Positions 12,062-23,200 of a stretch of DNA of 64,000 nt are shown one piece after another. Made by a program: the position numbers and the translations under genes. Origin of the DNA: Dysidea avara (Eukaryota; Porifera; Demospongiae; Dictyoceratida; Dysideidae); contig NC_089276.1 of NCBI RefSeq assembly GCF_963678975.1, forward strand, positions 6,225,098 through 6,289,097, read 5' to 3'. The notes beneath the pieces were generated by a model. It was not told the origin of the DNA, did no database searches, and saw only the letters and a list, made by a program, of their open reading frames with translations. The first letter of the stretch is position 1; each line of letters starts with the position of its first letter.

Positions 12062-13411
12062 ATGGCTTCGATCAATACCACATCATCATTAACTCTATCA
12101 GTGATCACTTGGAACCTTGCAGACATCACTCCTGACCCCAGCGGGATAGAAGAGTTATTCCTCCCTCAGCCTGATGTAGCGTCAGTGGGTACCTCATCTG
12201 ACCTGTTGATCATTGGACTACAAGAGGCGCCACATGCTATCTCTGCAGTTGTTAGTGCCGATCACTTAGTGGACTTGTTTGGTAACTACCTCTCTCCAAA
12301 AGGTTTCATTTGTGCAACCTTTAATCGTATGTCAATAACACCAGGATTATGGGGGCTACTGACAATGATCTTTGTTAAAGCACCGTTGTTGTGTTACATT
12401 AGAGGGGTGGATAGTCTAACTACTCGCACTGGAGTAGGAGGTCTGGTTGGGAACAAAGGTGCATCATCAGTGCGACTCGTCCTTGGTCGGACCACATTGT
12501 GTTTTGTAAACTGTCATCTTGTACCACACAGTGAGAACAATTCTAAAAGAGTCCAGGAAATTAAATACATCATGGAGGCACAGTATTTTGAGCGAAGTGT
12601 GACTTCTCACTTTACCCTTGGCATGCACATGTCAGGACATGATATAGTGTTCCTCTTTGGTGACCTCAACTTCCGACTAGAAGGAAGGACGTTTGATGAG
12701 GTGCACAGTGTTCTGACAGACAGCAGTGAACCAGACATTGACAAGTTACTGAAACTTGATCAACTACAACTTGAACAAGTGAAAGGTGCCGACAGTGAGT
12801 CACACCTTCATGATTTCATAGAGGCCCCTATTACTTTTATACCAAGCTTCAAGTTTGAACCAAACACTGATGAGTACAGCAGGAATCGTCCGCCTGCCTG
12901 GTGTGATAGGATACTATGGAGGGTACACAAGAAATGTCTACCTAAAGCTAATGATCCTAATCCAGTCAACCTGCTAAGACACATAGATTATAACCTTCAT
13001 AAACTACCAAGGATCAGTGACCACAAAGCTGTTAGTGCAACCTTTCAGTTAAACATTAACTTGGAATCATTAATTCCTAATGTGATATTCCATTTAAGTG
13101 AATGGCAGATTGGCTATGATGCAAACATTATGTTTGATGTCATGAAGGGCACGGTGATATCATTTTTACCATGGGACTGGATAGGACTATATCCACAAAA
13201 CTTTTCTCACATACAGAAGGATTATATTACGTATGTTTATTCACCTGTTCGTCATGGAAGGCTGAGTGAACAGCAGACATTCAAAGTGAGGATGCCAGGC
13301 AATACATTACCCAAGTCATCAGGTTTCTACCGACTGGCCTACATATCTCGGTCACAGAACTGTGTACTAGGAATGAGCCCACTATTTTATATACGACCAT
13401 ATGTCGATTAA
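12062..13411 (+). CDS. INPP5K: Inositol polyphosphate 5-phosphatase with SKICH domain (INPP5K/SKIP-like)
   Basis: One uninterrupted 449-codon ORF. It removes the 5-phosphate from PI(4,5)P2, PI(3,4,5)P3 and/or soluble inositol phosphates. The catalytic domain (about residues 8-335) has the family motifs in order: WNLAD, GLQEAP, TRTGVGGLVGNKGASS, FVNCHLVPHSE, FGDLNFRL, PPAWCDRILWR and the catalytic RISDHKAV. Residues 340-449 form a C-terminal SKICH domain (VIFHLSEWQIGYD ... GLYP ... FYRLAYISR), which in INPP5K mediates membrane-ruffle targeting. The length nearly equals human INPP5K (448), and domain order separates it from OCRL/INPP5B. It has no introns although its neighbours are intron-rich, so it may be a retrocopy that kept function. 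AATAAA is at 13550-13555. It is convergent with PDE4. Confidence 0.93.
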   Translation: MASINTTSSLTLSVITWNLADITPDPSGIEELFLPQPDVASVGTSSDLLIIGLQEAPHAISAVVSADHLVDLFGNYLSPKGFICATFNRMSITPGLWGLLTMIFVKAPLLCYIRGVDSLTTRTGVGGLVGNKGASSVRLVLGRTTLCFVNCHLVPHSENNSKRVQEIKYIMEAQYFERSVTSHFTLGMHMSGHDIVFLFGDLNFRLEGRTFDEVHSVLTDSSEPDIDKLLKLDQLQLEQVKGADSESHLHDFIEAPITFIPSFKFEPNTDEYSRNRPPAWCDRILWRVHKKCLPKANDPNPVNLLRHIDYNLHKLPRISDHKAVSATFQLNINLESLIPNVIFHLSEWQIGYDANIMFDVMKGTVISFLPWDWIGLYPQNFSHIQKDYITYVYSPVRHGRLSEQQTFKVRMPGNTLPKSSGFYRLAYISRSQNCVLGMSPLFYIRPYVD

Positions 13412-13549
13412 AATGTAGATTGTATATTTTGATTTAGGGGAGATTATTTGGAGTTGAAGTACATAAATAATACACATAGCATTACTGTATAAGTACTACA
13501 CAGAAGGTCATTTTGAAAGGTGAATTTTTGTCTCACAAAATTCAAGGGG

Positions 13550-13555
13550 AATAAA
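13550..13555 (+). terminator. Poly(A) signal of the 5-phosphatase gene
   Basis: AATAAA lies 139 bp after the stop codon. It is the only canonical hexamer before the convergent PDE4 gene, so it is the likely 3' end signal. Confidence 0.5.
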
Positions 13556-13922
13556 ACTCACAATGGAATATCGACCACATAACCATCCCTTCAAAAATAA
13601 TTTACTACATGGCATGTTCAGTTATATGTACTGTACATACTGCTACTGTACTAGGAGACAAATCAGTTATTGTTAATGTCTAAAAATTTTCTACATAATT
13701 ATAATAACGAAATACATTTAAGCATGTCATAAATACACATGAAAAACAAAATTTGACTATTATAAAACTTATATCACAATTTTTTCTACCAGTCAAAAAC
13801 CATTTATATATAAATTAAAAAGGCAATATCTCGTAGTACTTTACAATAATTAATAACAGCAAAAATTGTAGTGTCCTGAAACAAATAAAGTGTTGTAATT
13901 CCAGTAATAATCCTGTCCAAGA

Positions 13923-14253
13923 TCATGAAGTCTGTAAAATAAAACTTGAAAAAAAATACTGTGTGTATCAAACTTGCCTTAGGTGATTCCTTGTTTTCCG
14001 CTTGTGTTGCTGTTTCTTCATTGTCTTTTACTAACTGTTTGTTGTCAGTATTATTCAGTGATATCCAGTAATCCTTGTTTTTGCTAAGGTTGTCTAGTAT
14101 AAAGTCACCAAACGGGTAGACCAAGTCAGTTAACACTTCAAACAACGGGTAAACAAAGTAGTCCACAAAGCCGACAACGCTTTGGCTGACTACAACTGTC
14201 TCCCTGTCCATCACAGCTGACACTGGTAAACCAAGTCTTTTCTCTTCATCTCC
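13923..14253 (-). CDS. PDE4: PDE4 C-terminal exons 17-18
   Basis: Exon 17 starts [18 protein letters not shown] and covers the end of the catalytic domain ([20 protein letters not shown]) and an acidic polar tail. At 13978 the sequence AAG|GCAAGT is an ideal GC donor. A polypyrimidine tract and TTTTACAG end at 13932, and the joined frame stops three codons later (KTS, then TGA). If the intron is retained, the frame instead runs to 13804 with a hydrophobic, AT-driven tail that looks like UTR. Confidence 0.8.
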
Positions 14254-17200
14254 CTGTATGAGTAATGTACAATCTTACACACCCACGTATCAATAATTTA
14301 ATTGGGGAGTAGATTATAAAGTCATAGTTCCAATATTTCAAGCAAAAAGTTCTACTCACTTGTAGGAAGAATTCCTCATTGATTACATACGTCCACTTCT
14401 TACAGAGTTCTAGTGGCTTAGCAGGATTGCTGAGATCAGCACAATGTATCATATACTTCATGACCTGCAATAAACATTAGAACTGCAGTATAAAGCACCA
14501 TGGCAAGTGAAACACAGATAAATGTAATACAAGGATATAGTTGAAGGCCCAATATAGCAGAGACAAAGAGGCCACACTTGAATGCTGCTCTTAAATTTTG
14601 ACAGCCATTACTGTTAGTTGTGGTGTTAATAATATTATCATGATTGACTTGACCACCATCTGGTTAGTCAGGTTGGTGAATAGATGACCTATTCAACTCA
14701 CCTCCACTCTGTCGTTATAAGCATCCAACACAATTTCTCGAGATGTCGCCATCTTAGACTCCAACATTGACTTCATGTTGCCGACATGTTCATAATGGAA
14801 GGCCATATCAGTGGCTAATACCTATAGCAAGTACAACACATTAAATTAAATATGGACTATTCTGTTGAAAGGTTAATAATAATAAATATAGGGTCAACTA
14901 CTGTTATAGTGTTTATTAATGTATTTCATAACAATGGTAGTTTCAAGTTAGTTGTAGCTAGGCATCTACAGGTAAACAAGAATATTGGGAACTATACTAC
15001 TAGTATAAAAAAACACAAAAAATTTGGAATTTTCAACTACAGCCTGTAGAGTGGGGACCATAGCACATCGATAAAAAGTACTGAAACAAGCTGGAGTAGT
15101 GCACGATATTTAAAACAATAAAAAAGTGTTATATCCCTACTGTGCATTTCCATCATGATAGTTGAGCACAGTACTTTTTATTGATGTGTTCTGGTCCCTA
15201 CTCTAGTCGAAAATTCCAAAGTTTTTGTGTACTTGTTTGTTAATTTTTTTTGTAAAATAAATTTTTTTATGACTGGTGAACCCACTCATACCACATCAAA
15301 AGAAAGAAATGGTGCTGCGTGCCCCAGCTATCAATTGTCTTCTGAAAAGTGAAGTATCCATTATGCTTTGTTGTCAGCTATGTTCAACCCGTTACGAATC
15401 AAGAATTGTTCAAAAAGCACCTCTGCAATCAAAGTAACTACTATGAAAAATACGGACAATTTCTGTTACGAAGGGAAGCCATCACGTGCTACCACCAAGT
15501 CGACACTTTCGCTGTCAGCAAAGATGAATGGGACACAAAGGAGGACACTGGTAAGTCCATGAAGAATGCACTGTATGTACTGCATAGGGCTGCACCGATT
15601 CTAGTATCTGTATCGGTATCTGTCCGATACTGGCATTTTAACATGATATCGGAATCGATTGTGTAATACAATCAAATGGGGAAAACCAGTGGTAGGCATC
15701 GAGATTTTTTAATAAAAAAAATTCTCCGTATATTCCCCAATAAGAACCTGGCACAAAATAACAACTCATGTTTAACTGGGAATTGCTCCGTCGTCCGAGC
15801 TCCAATGGGGATGAAAATTGATGTGGGGTTTGTCCACACGCTGATCATCATGAAAATCTTAGTTTTATCATGCGCGTTACATATAAGTAAGTTTTGTGTT
15901 GTTTTGTAATCTTTTCAAGCCATGCAATGTATGTAGAATACTTTAAAACTTTTAACAACATACTGTTGGGTAGAAGGTAGTCACTGGTGTTTACTTTAAA
16001 GTGCGTAGTTACTTCGCTCGGGTTAGCGATTTTCAGCTCCAGAGCAATTTTCTGATGGCTGTGTCATCAGCTCAAAAGTACAAACCACTTCAAAGTCGGC
16101 ATAACAATGCCATAATTGAAACTACAACTCCACCTTAAGTATTGTTGCATCATTGCGGCACCTCCACTTTAGTTGTTTACCTTTATAAGTTGTTAACATC
16201 TCATATCCCAGACCTAAGTGGTGAAACATTATCTAGTATTCCACAGATTGTAGTGCATTCAGATGGTGTAGCCCAGCTATTATCTAACATCAAAGTGAAC
16301 AAAGTACCCGGACCTGATAACCTTCAAGCACGTTTCCTACAAGAAGTTGCATATGAGATTGCACCAATCCTTACTGTTATCTTTCAAGCGTCATTAGACC
16401 AAGGTGTTTTACCAAGCATTTGGAAAACAGCAGCAGTTGTCCCAATTTTTAAAAAAGGTGCCAGATCCAATCCAGGCAATTATAGGCCAGTATCCTTAAC
16501 TTGTATTTGCTGTAAAATCTTAGAACATATTGTATATTCCAGCATTACCAAACACTTACAGTACCATGAAGTTTTATGTGATGGGCAACATGGATTTCGA
16601 CAGAAACGAAGCTGTGAATCACAACTGATCACCACCATTAATGATTTTGCCAAGTGCCTTAATGAGAAGAGTCAATGTGATGTCCTCCTGTTAGACTTTC
16701 GTAAGGCCTTTGACAAGGTACCTCATGCACGCCTTTTCCAAAAACTTCACCATTATGGAATTCATGGAGCACTACTACTTTGGCTTAAATCTTTCTTAAC
16801 CGATAGATCACAATATGTCATACTAGATAACCAAAAGAGCCATCCAACCCCAGTATCATCGGGAGTTCCTCAAGGCACGGTGCTAGCCCCACCACTCTTT
16901 CCATTGTATATAAATGATTTACCTTCTCGAGTACACTCTAAAGTAAAGTTGTATGCCGATGATGTATTACTCTACTCATACATTAAATCTGAATCTGATT
17001 GCCATGCATTACAAGAAGACCTAGATGCTCTCGCACAATGGGCACGTATTTGGCAGATGGAGTTTAACCCCAGCAAAATGTGAATTCTTGAGATTTACCA
17101 ATAAGAAAAACCCCATTGACTTTAATTACTGCATTGAAGCTGTACCTATTGCCCAAGTTGCTCATACCAAATACCTTGGCGTAACAATTTCAAGCAACCT

Positions 17201-20200
17201 TTCATGGAATGAGCATGTCCAAAGGATTACCAACAAGGCCAAACAAGTAAACAACTTTTTGTATCGTAACTTACGTGAATGTCCTACTCACATTAAATGT
17301 AATTGTTTCAAGATTATGGTTCGTCCAATTATTGAATATGCTGCGTCTGCTTGGGATCCCCACACCTTGTTGAATATAAACAAGCTAGAATCCATCCAGA
17401 GAACTGCTGCTAGATTTTGCTTTAATGACTTTTCAAGATATTCAAGTGTTACTAACATGTTGTCTTCTCTTAATCTACCATTGTTACAGGCAAGAAGAAC
17501 CCAAGCTAAATTAAGTACTATTTGATTGTGCCTACAGATGATCTTACCCCTAAACTTTCAAGTTTAAGGAGTGGCTACTATCACCAACCAATGACTCTAA
17601 TTGATGCATACAAATTTTCCTTTTCCCCATCAACCATCAAATTATGGAACCAACTCCCTGCTGATGTAATTAATTCCTCTACCGCTAATGAGTTTTGTAA
17701 TAACTTAAGTAACTTTTATGATCACACCTGTGCGTTATAATCTTTTGATTGCTGCACAGTAATAAATATAATATAATAACTTGATGTTTTTACTTACTTG
17801 GGATAGCCACTTACCTATGGGTATACACCATTGTACTGAGAAGTGTGCAGTGGGTGAAACATATTTGCTCACCACAAAGCATACAAAGATCACTGAGATC
17901 CGATATGATCTGAAGTTACTCTCATTACATGTACAAACTTGCAGCTAGAAGCAACTGTAGTTTCAAGATAGTCCAGATTGCTTGATGGCTTCCTGATTCA
18001 ATTGTGCCATTTTTCCCTTTAAAGTGTATGGGGAAGCCCTGGAGAAAAAATGTACCTTTTCCCGGTTTTTAAGCACTGTGCATGCCAAAGTAGCTAATTC
18101 CAACCCAACAAACTATATATTTCTGAGATCGGCAATCAATACTCTATCTATTGAGCATATAAAAAGCCCATTTTTCCAAAAATTAAAAATCGGGCTGGAA
18201 TGTCTACCAGTGGTTTGCGTGGACCACAGGTAACGCTCGATGATTATGTTCAGCAAGTAACACCTCTTGGGTTTAATCACCCAACTGTGCGGAAAATCAC
18301 AAGATCCATCGCTGAATTGATTGCTCTCGATAACCAGCCTTTCTCTATTGTGGATGACATTGGGTTTATACGTGTTATGAAAGTACTAGAACCAAGGTAC
18401 ACAATCCCAAGTAGAAGGTATTTTGCTGAAGTAGCCATTCCAGATATATTTAGGGAAGTAAAGGAGGCAATGGGTAATTTCTTTGCACAGCTTGATTATT
18501 TGAGCTGTACTACTGACATGGTCTTCTGTGGCTCAAGACTCTGTTAAACTTGACAGCACACTGTATTCATTCAGATTTCAGCAGAATATCAATGGTCTTA
18601 CAATCAGCTACCTTTAATACTTCCCACACTGGAGAGAATATTGCTACTTTAATAACGACATGCCTAAACACTTGGAGTGTTGAAGAAAAATTGGTTTGCA
18701 TTGTCAGAGACAATGGCACAAACTTTGTTGCAGGTTTAAGAAATGTTAATTTACCAAACATTCCATGTTTGGCACACACATTGCAGTTGGTGATTGACGA
18801 TGGAGTGCTTGCCCAACCTTGTGTTGTAAATCTTCTTGCAGCCAGTAGAAGATTAGTTGGGCACTTCAAGCGCTCAAATGTTCATCTCCATGCTCTGGGT
18901 CGCATTCTCAATCTGAAGAAGCATCGCTTGATACAGGATGATCCTACAAGATGGAACACTAGCTACTATATGCTGGAGCGCCTGATTGAGCAGAGGCAAG
19001 CTATTTGTGCTGCTGAAATTGAATGCCGAGTCAATTCTGAGTTGACTAATCAACAGTGGCAATTTAACTAGCAGAAAAAGTAGTAAAAGTATTAAAGCCC
19101 TGTGAAGAAGCCACAGTGGCGGTTAGCAGTGAAGGAGCATCAGCTGCTCTAACAATCCCAATAGTAAATTCACTGACACACTTCTTGAGGAACACAGCTG
19201 AAGATGATGAAGGTGTTCAAACAATGAAAAGGAAAATTTTGTCAGCCTTAAACACTCGTTTTGCTAGCATGGAAACAAACAAGCTATATGTCCTGCCCAC
19301 AATGTTGGACCCTCGGTTCAAAGTTTTTTCATCATCTGTAGCAGTGATACAAGCAAGGCAGTGCCTTACAGAGGAATTTATTTTGCTTCAATCAGCAAGT
19401 GCTGAAGCTAGTTCTGAGTTGGCTGATCCTCCTTCTTCAAAATGGTGTCATTCAGATCATGTTTCTGATGAACAGTCAACTTTGCGGTCATCCTTTGACT
19501 CAATGATAGCTACAGGTGAAGAGACAGATGCTGAGTTAATGCTATCACTCTCATCTGCAGAGGTGAAGATTGAAAGTTATCTACAAGAACCTAACCAACC
19601 CAGGAATTGTAGTCCCCTTGCTTTTTGGCAGGAGAAACAGGCTCTCTACCCTATTTTAGCAAAAATGGCTGTTAAATATTTATCCATACCTGCTGCATCA
19701 GTTGCCTCAGAGAGGTTGTTTAGTACTGCTAGACATATAATAACTGACCAATGTAACTGCCTTGATCCTGAAAGAGCAGAAATGTTATTGTTTTTGAACA
19801 AGAATCTACGTTTGTTTTTGTAAGGCATCTAACAACTATACTTGTTTTCAAAGGTTTTTTTGTAAGTTGTAACTTTGACAGTGATTTCTTTCCACTTTAT
19901 ACAGCTAAAGTATGTATACTGTTGTATCTATATGTTATTAAAAAGCACATTTGCTAAACTTGGTATCGGTACTTGTACTTGCAGATACTTTTCCTTTAAA
20001 TATTTGGTACTTGAAGTATCGGTAAATACTGGAATCGGTGCAGCCCTAGTACTGCGGTATGCCAAAAGGTACCTCTCAAGCCGAAGTGACATCAAACAGT
20101 GAAAAAATCAAGCCCGTAGCCTTAGCCGTTATTGAGTTATACTTGCATCAGTCAGTTACTCAATCAGTCGGTCACTACAAAATTTGGTTTAATAATTTTT

Positions 20201-23200
20201 TTTTAAATCCATAGCAACTTGTTGAAAGCGTTTTGGGTCAATCTGAAGGCTTGTTTGGGCTTAGTTTTATCTAACCAATACTGCTTCGTCATAAGGAGGC
20301 TGGTTTTTGGGTGATGTTTTTCATGGGCCACGCCCACACCTTTGTGGTTCCTACTATACTACTAGTATTAATAACACTGTAGTGACCAAGTCAAGTACAT
20401 ACAGTAGCTAAGGTGAACTTCATGACCTCATTATAGTGACCATGTCAAGTAGGTCCCAAACATAGCTAATGTGTACTTCATCACCTCATTAATAAAACCA
20501 CCTGACAATGTCAAGTAGGTCCCAAACAAAGCTAAGGTGTACCTTGTGACCTCATTAATAAGACCACCTCACTACAGTGACCATGTCAAGTAGGTCCGAC
20601 CACCTCATTATAGTGACCATGTCAAGTAGGTCCCAAACATAGCTAAGGTACACTTCATGACCTCATCAATACAACCACCTCACTAGAGTGACCATGTCAA
20701 GTAGGTCCAACCACCTCATTATAGTGACCATGTCAAGTAGGTCCCAAACATAGCTAAGGTACACTTCATGACCTCATCAATACGACCACCTCACTAGAGT
20801 GACCATGTCAAGTAGGTCCCAAGGTCTAATAGTTCTAAAAACCAGGCACACAGTACTATTGCATTAAAAAAAGTGTTGTTATATTGGTTCTGCAATCTGC
20901 ATTATTAAATGCATACAGCATGTTATTGTATTCATATCCATTAAATATTTTGTAATTCATTAATTGCCGCTTCATCGTTGCTATGAAAGTATATCTCAAA
21001 ACAAGTAGCTTCAAACCATAAGCAGTTCATCATAACTATTTTATAGTTTGTCTATGGTGTTTTCTTGCAAAAATTCTTGCGACAAAGCTTTGAGTCTGCT
21101 ATTATAATTCACACATGTACAAGAGAGACACACACCCTTTCAATACAAAGGGACGAACAATTTCTGGTAGTCTGCAAGGACCAAGCCATCATTTTTCAGT
21201 AAATACAACACCCACAAAGCCTACAAGGAAAGACAATCACACCAGTCAGAAACCAGTTTCACTGTATTTTGAATTGGCAGAATGTGTACACCTCGAGGGT
21301 ATAGCTTACCTGTCTGTAAGCCACTGTAGAACATTTACACTGGTTGGTTTTTACAATAAAACGTTTTGCTCACTTGGGCAGAACACACAAACACACATGA
21401 TTTTTCCAAAACAATTATAGTGCATGCTTGGTTAAATAGACCACCTTATTATAGTTATTTTTTGATCCCATAGGCGGCTCTGTACAATACAGTACATCAC
21501 ACATACACACACACACATACCATGTCAATGACAATACTTTTGAATGCCTTGAACTGGCTGTCATCCAGATGAACGAGAAAGTTACATTCTGGCTTCTGTA
21601 AATAACACACATACACACTACAGTAACGTGCTAAAGAGTGAGTGAGTCATAGCCTTATGCCAACATAATTAGGGACACAATAGGCAAGTAAAACGATTGA
21701 AGAAGATGCCTGTAACCCTACATATTTTGCATGAAAAAGAATATAGCACTTACAGACATCCATAAAACAAGTACAGGGAATTTTAAGTTTGATTAGGGAA
21801 CATAGAAAAAAAGTGAAATGGTTTATATTACTGGTGAACCCACACATCCGCATCAAAATAATGGTGCCAGACTTAATGGTATTGTGTGAACACATGCCCC
21901 AACTATCAATTATTGTCTGAAATGTGAAGCAGCTATTACGCTTCGTCTTCAGCTATGTTCAGCCTGTTACACAGTGTTGTTACAAATGAAGAACAGTTCA
22001 AGAATGGCCTCTGCAATCAATCTAGCCATTTAGCCTGATTGTTGAAGGGTGATGCTTGGAAAAAAATGGTATAAAGATAAATTTGGTATCATTAGATGCA
22101 GAATTTTCTGGAGAACAACATATCCAAAATCCTCTAAAATCCCCTTTGGAGAAAAAGTTATGGACATTTGAAGTTTAAAGCTAATATAGTGCAACAAGCC
22201 ATTAACAAATTGTAAATTTCATGTTTCTGATATGTACACCACATATCTTAATTCTGTTTTGTGTACATGGTTATGCTCATATATATGTACTTATTTGTAC
22301 ACAGGTTGCCATGACAACAACCACAATTATCTCGCGATTTGTACTAGTAATAGCATGGGTAGCAGTGAAATTTGGGATAAATACCACTCTTGTTGTATTG
22401 GAAATTTACTACAACTTCCAATACAACAAGAGTGGTATTTATCCCAAATTTCACTGCTACCCATGCTATTCCCAATTAATTCCATACATTAGCGTTGCTA
22501 TGACCTATGTACGTAATTTGTCACTATGTACTAAACACGCTTCAACACTAATTGGCGCTACATTGTTAACATAAATCCTAGCCAATGAAATTGCAATTAC
22601 AACTTTTTCACTACTGTCAGTGAAATACGGGATAAATTTCACTGCTACTATTGAGACTTTTGTATGGGCAGTGAAACAGGTATGGTATTAGTATCATGAA
22701 CCACGATAGTGGGTTCATATAGGGATCGCCCATGTTTTTTGTTACAAATAATTAATTATTTATTTATTATTTATTTATGACATAATTTTAATCGCGTTTC
22801 GTATTATTGTTAGTACTTGGTTGTATAATTACTAGGCCCGGGGCAAATACAACCAAGTACAATTACCAATGGGACAACCTACCAATAAGGCAGTGCATGA
22901 CCAGTACAGTGTGTACGTGTTGGTTTACCGTCAAGACAATTATTATTATTATTATTTATTCCAACGTGACAGCCCCCTGGTGAGGCTATTAGGTGGTGAA
23001 GGCACAATCCCCAAATCAACTCAATATGTCACAGTAGTGACAGATACAACACAATAGTGGCATCGTAACTAAAGGTCACCAGTAGCTAAGTGCCAGTACA
23101 TCATTGGTGTGGTAATGGCACAGTGATGTGTACATCATTGGTGTGGTAATGGCAAAGTGATGTGTACACATAATTATGTATACAAAACGTACAGGAGAGA

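Larger units (their letters stand above)
15585..20048 (+). mobile_element. hAT DNA transposon, 4.46 kb, with TIRs and 8-bp TSD
   Basis: The ends are perfect 16-bp inverted repeats, TAGGGCTGCACCGATT, with further imperfect pairing inside. The flanks are GTACTGCA (15577-15584) and GTACTGCG (20049-20056), an 8-bp target duplication with one mismatch. A broken hAT transposase of ZBED type lies at 18200-19823. The 5' half is occupied by a LINE fragment. Confidence 0.9.
14822..21520. other. PDE4 intron 14: nested transposon stack
   Basis: From the outside in: a foldback element (15010-15232), the R1 repeat, a hAT element inside R1, and a LINE inside the hAT. A 111-bp-period satellite follows. From 20825 to 21520 I see nothing beyond AT-rich sequence. 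Confidence 0.75.

Noticed and set aside
13804..13922. Continuation of the PDE4 frame to a stop at 13804
   Set aside because: The tail is AT-driven and hydrophobic; an ideal GC donor with a good acceptor gives an early stop. Kept only as an alternative.
22221..22574. 117-codon plus ORF across the palindrome
   Set aside because: It runs through a perfect foldback whose two halves encode mirror sequence; open by chance.
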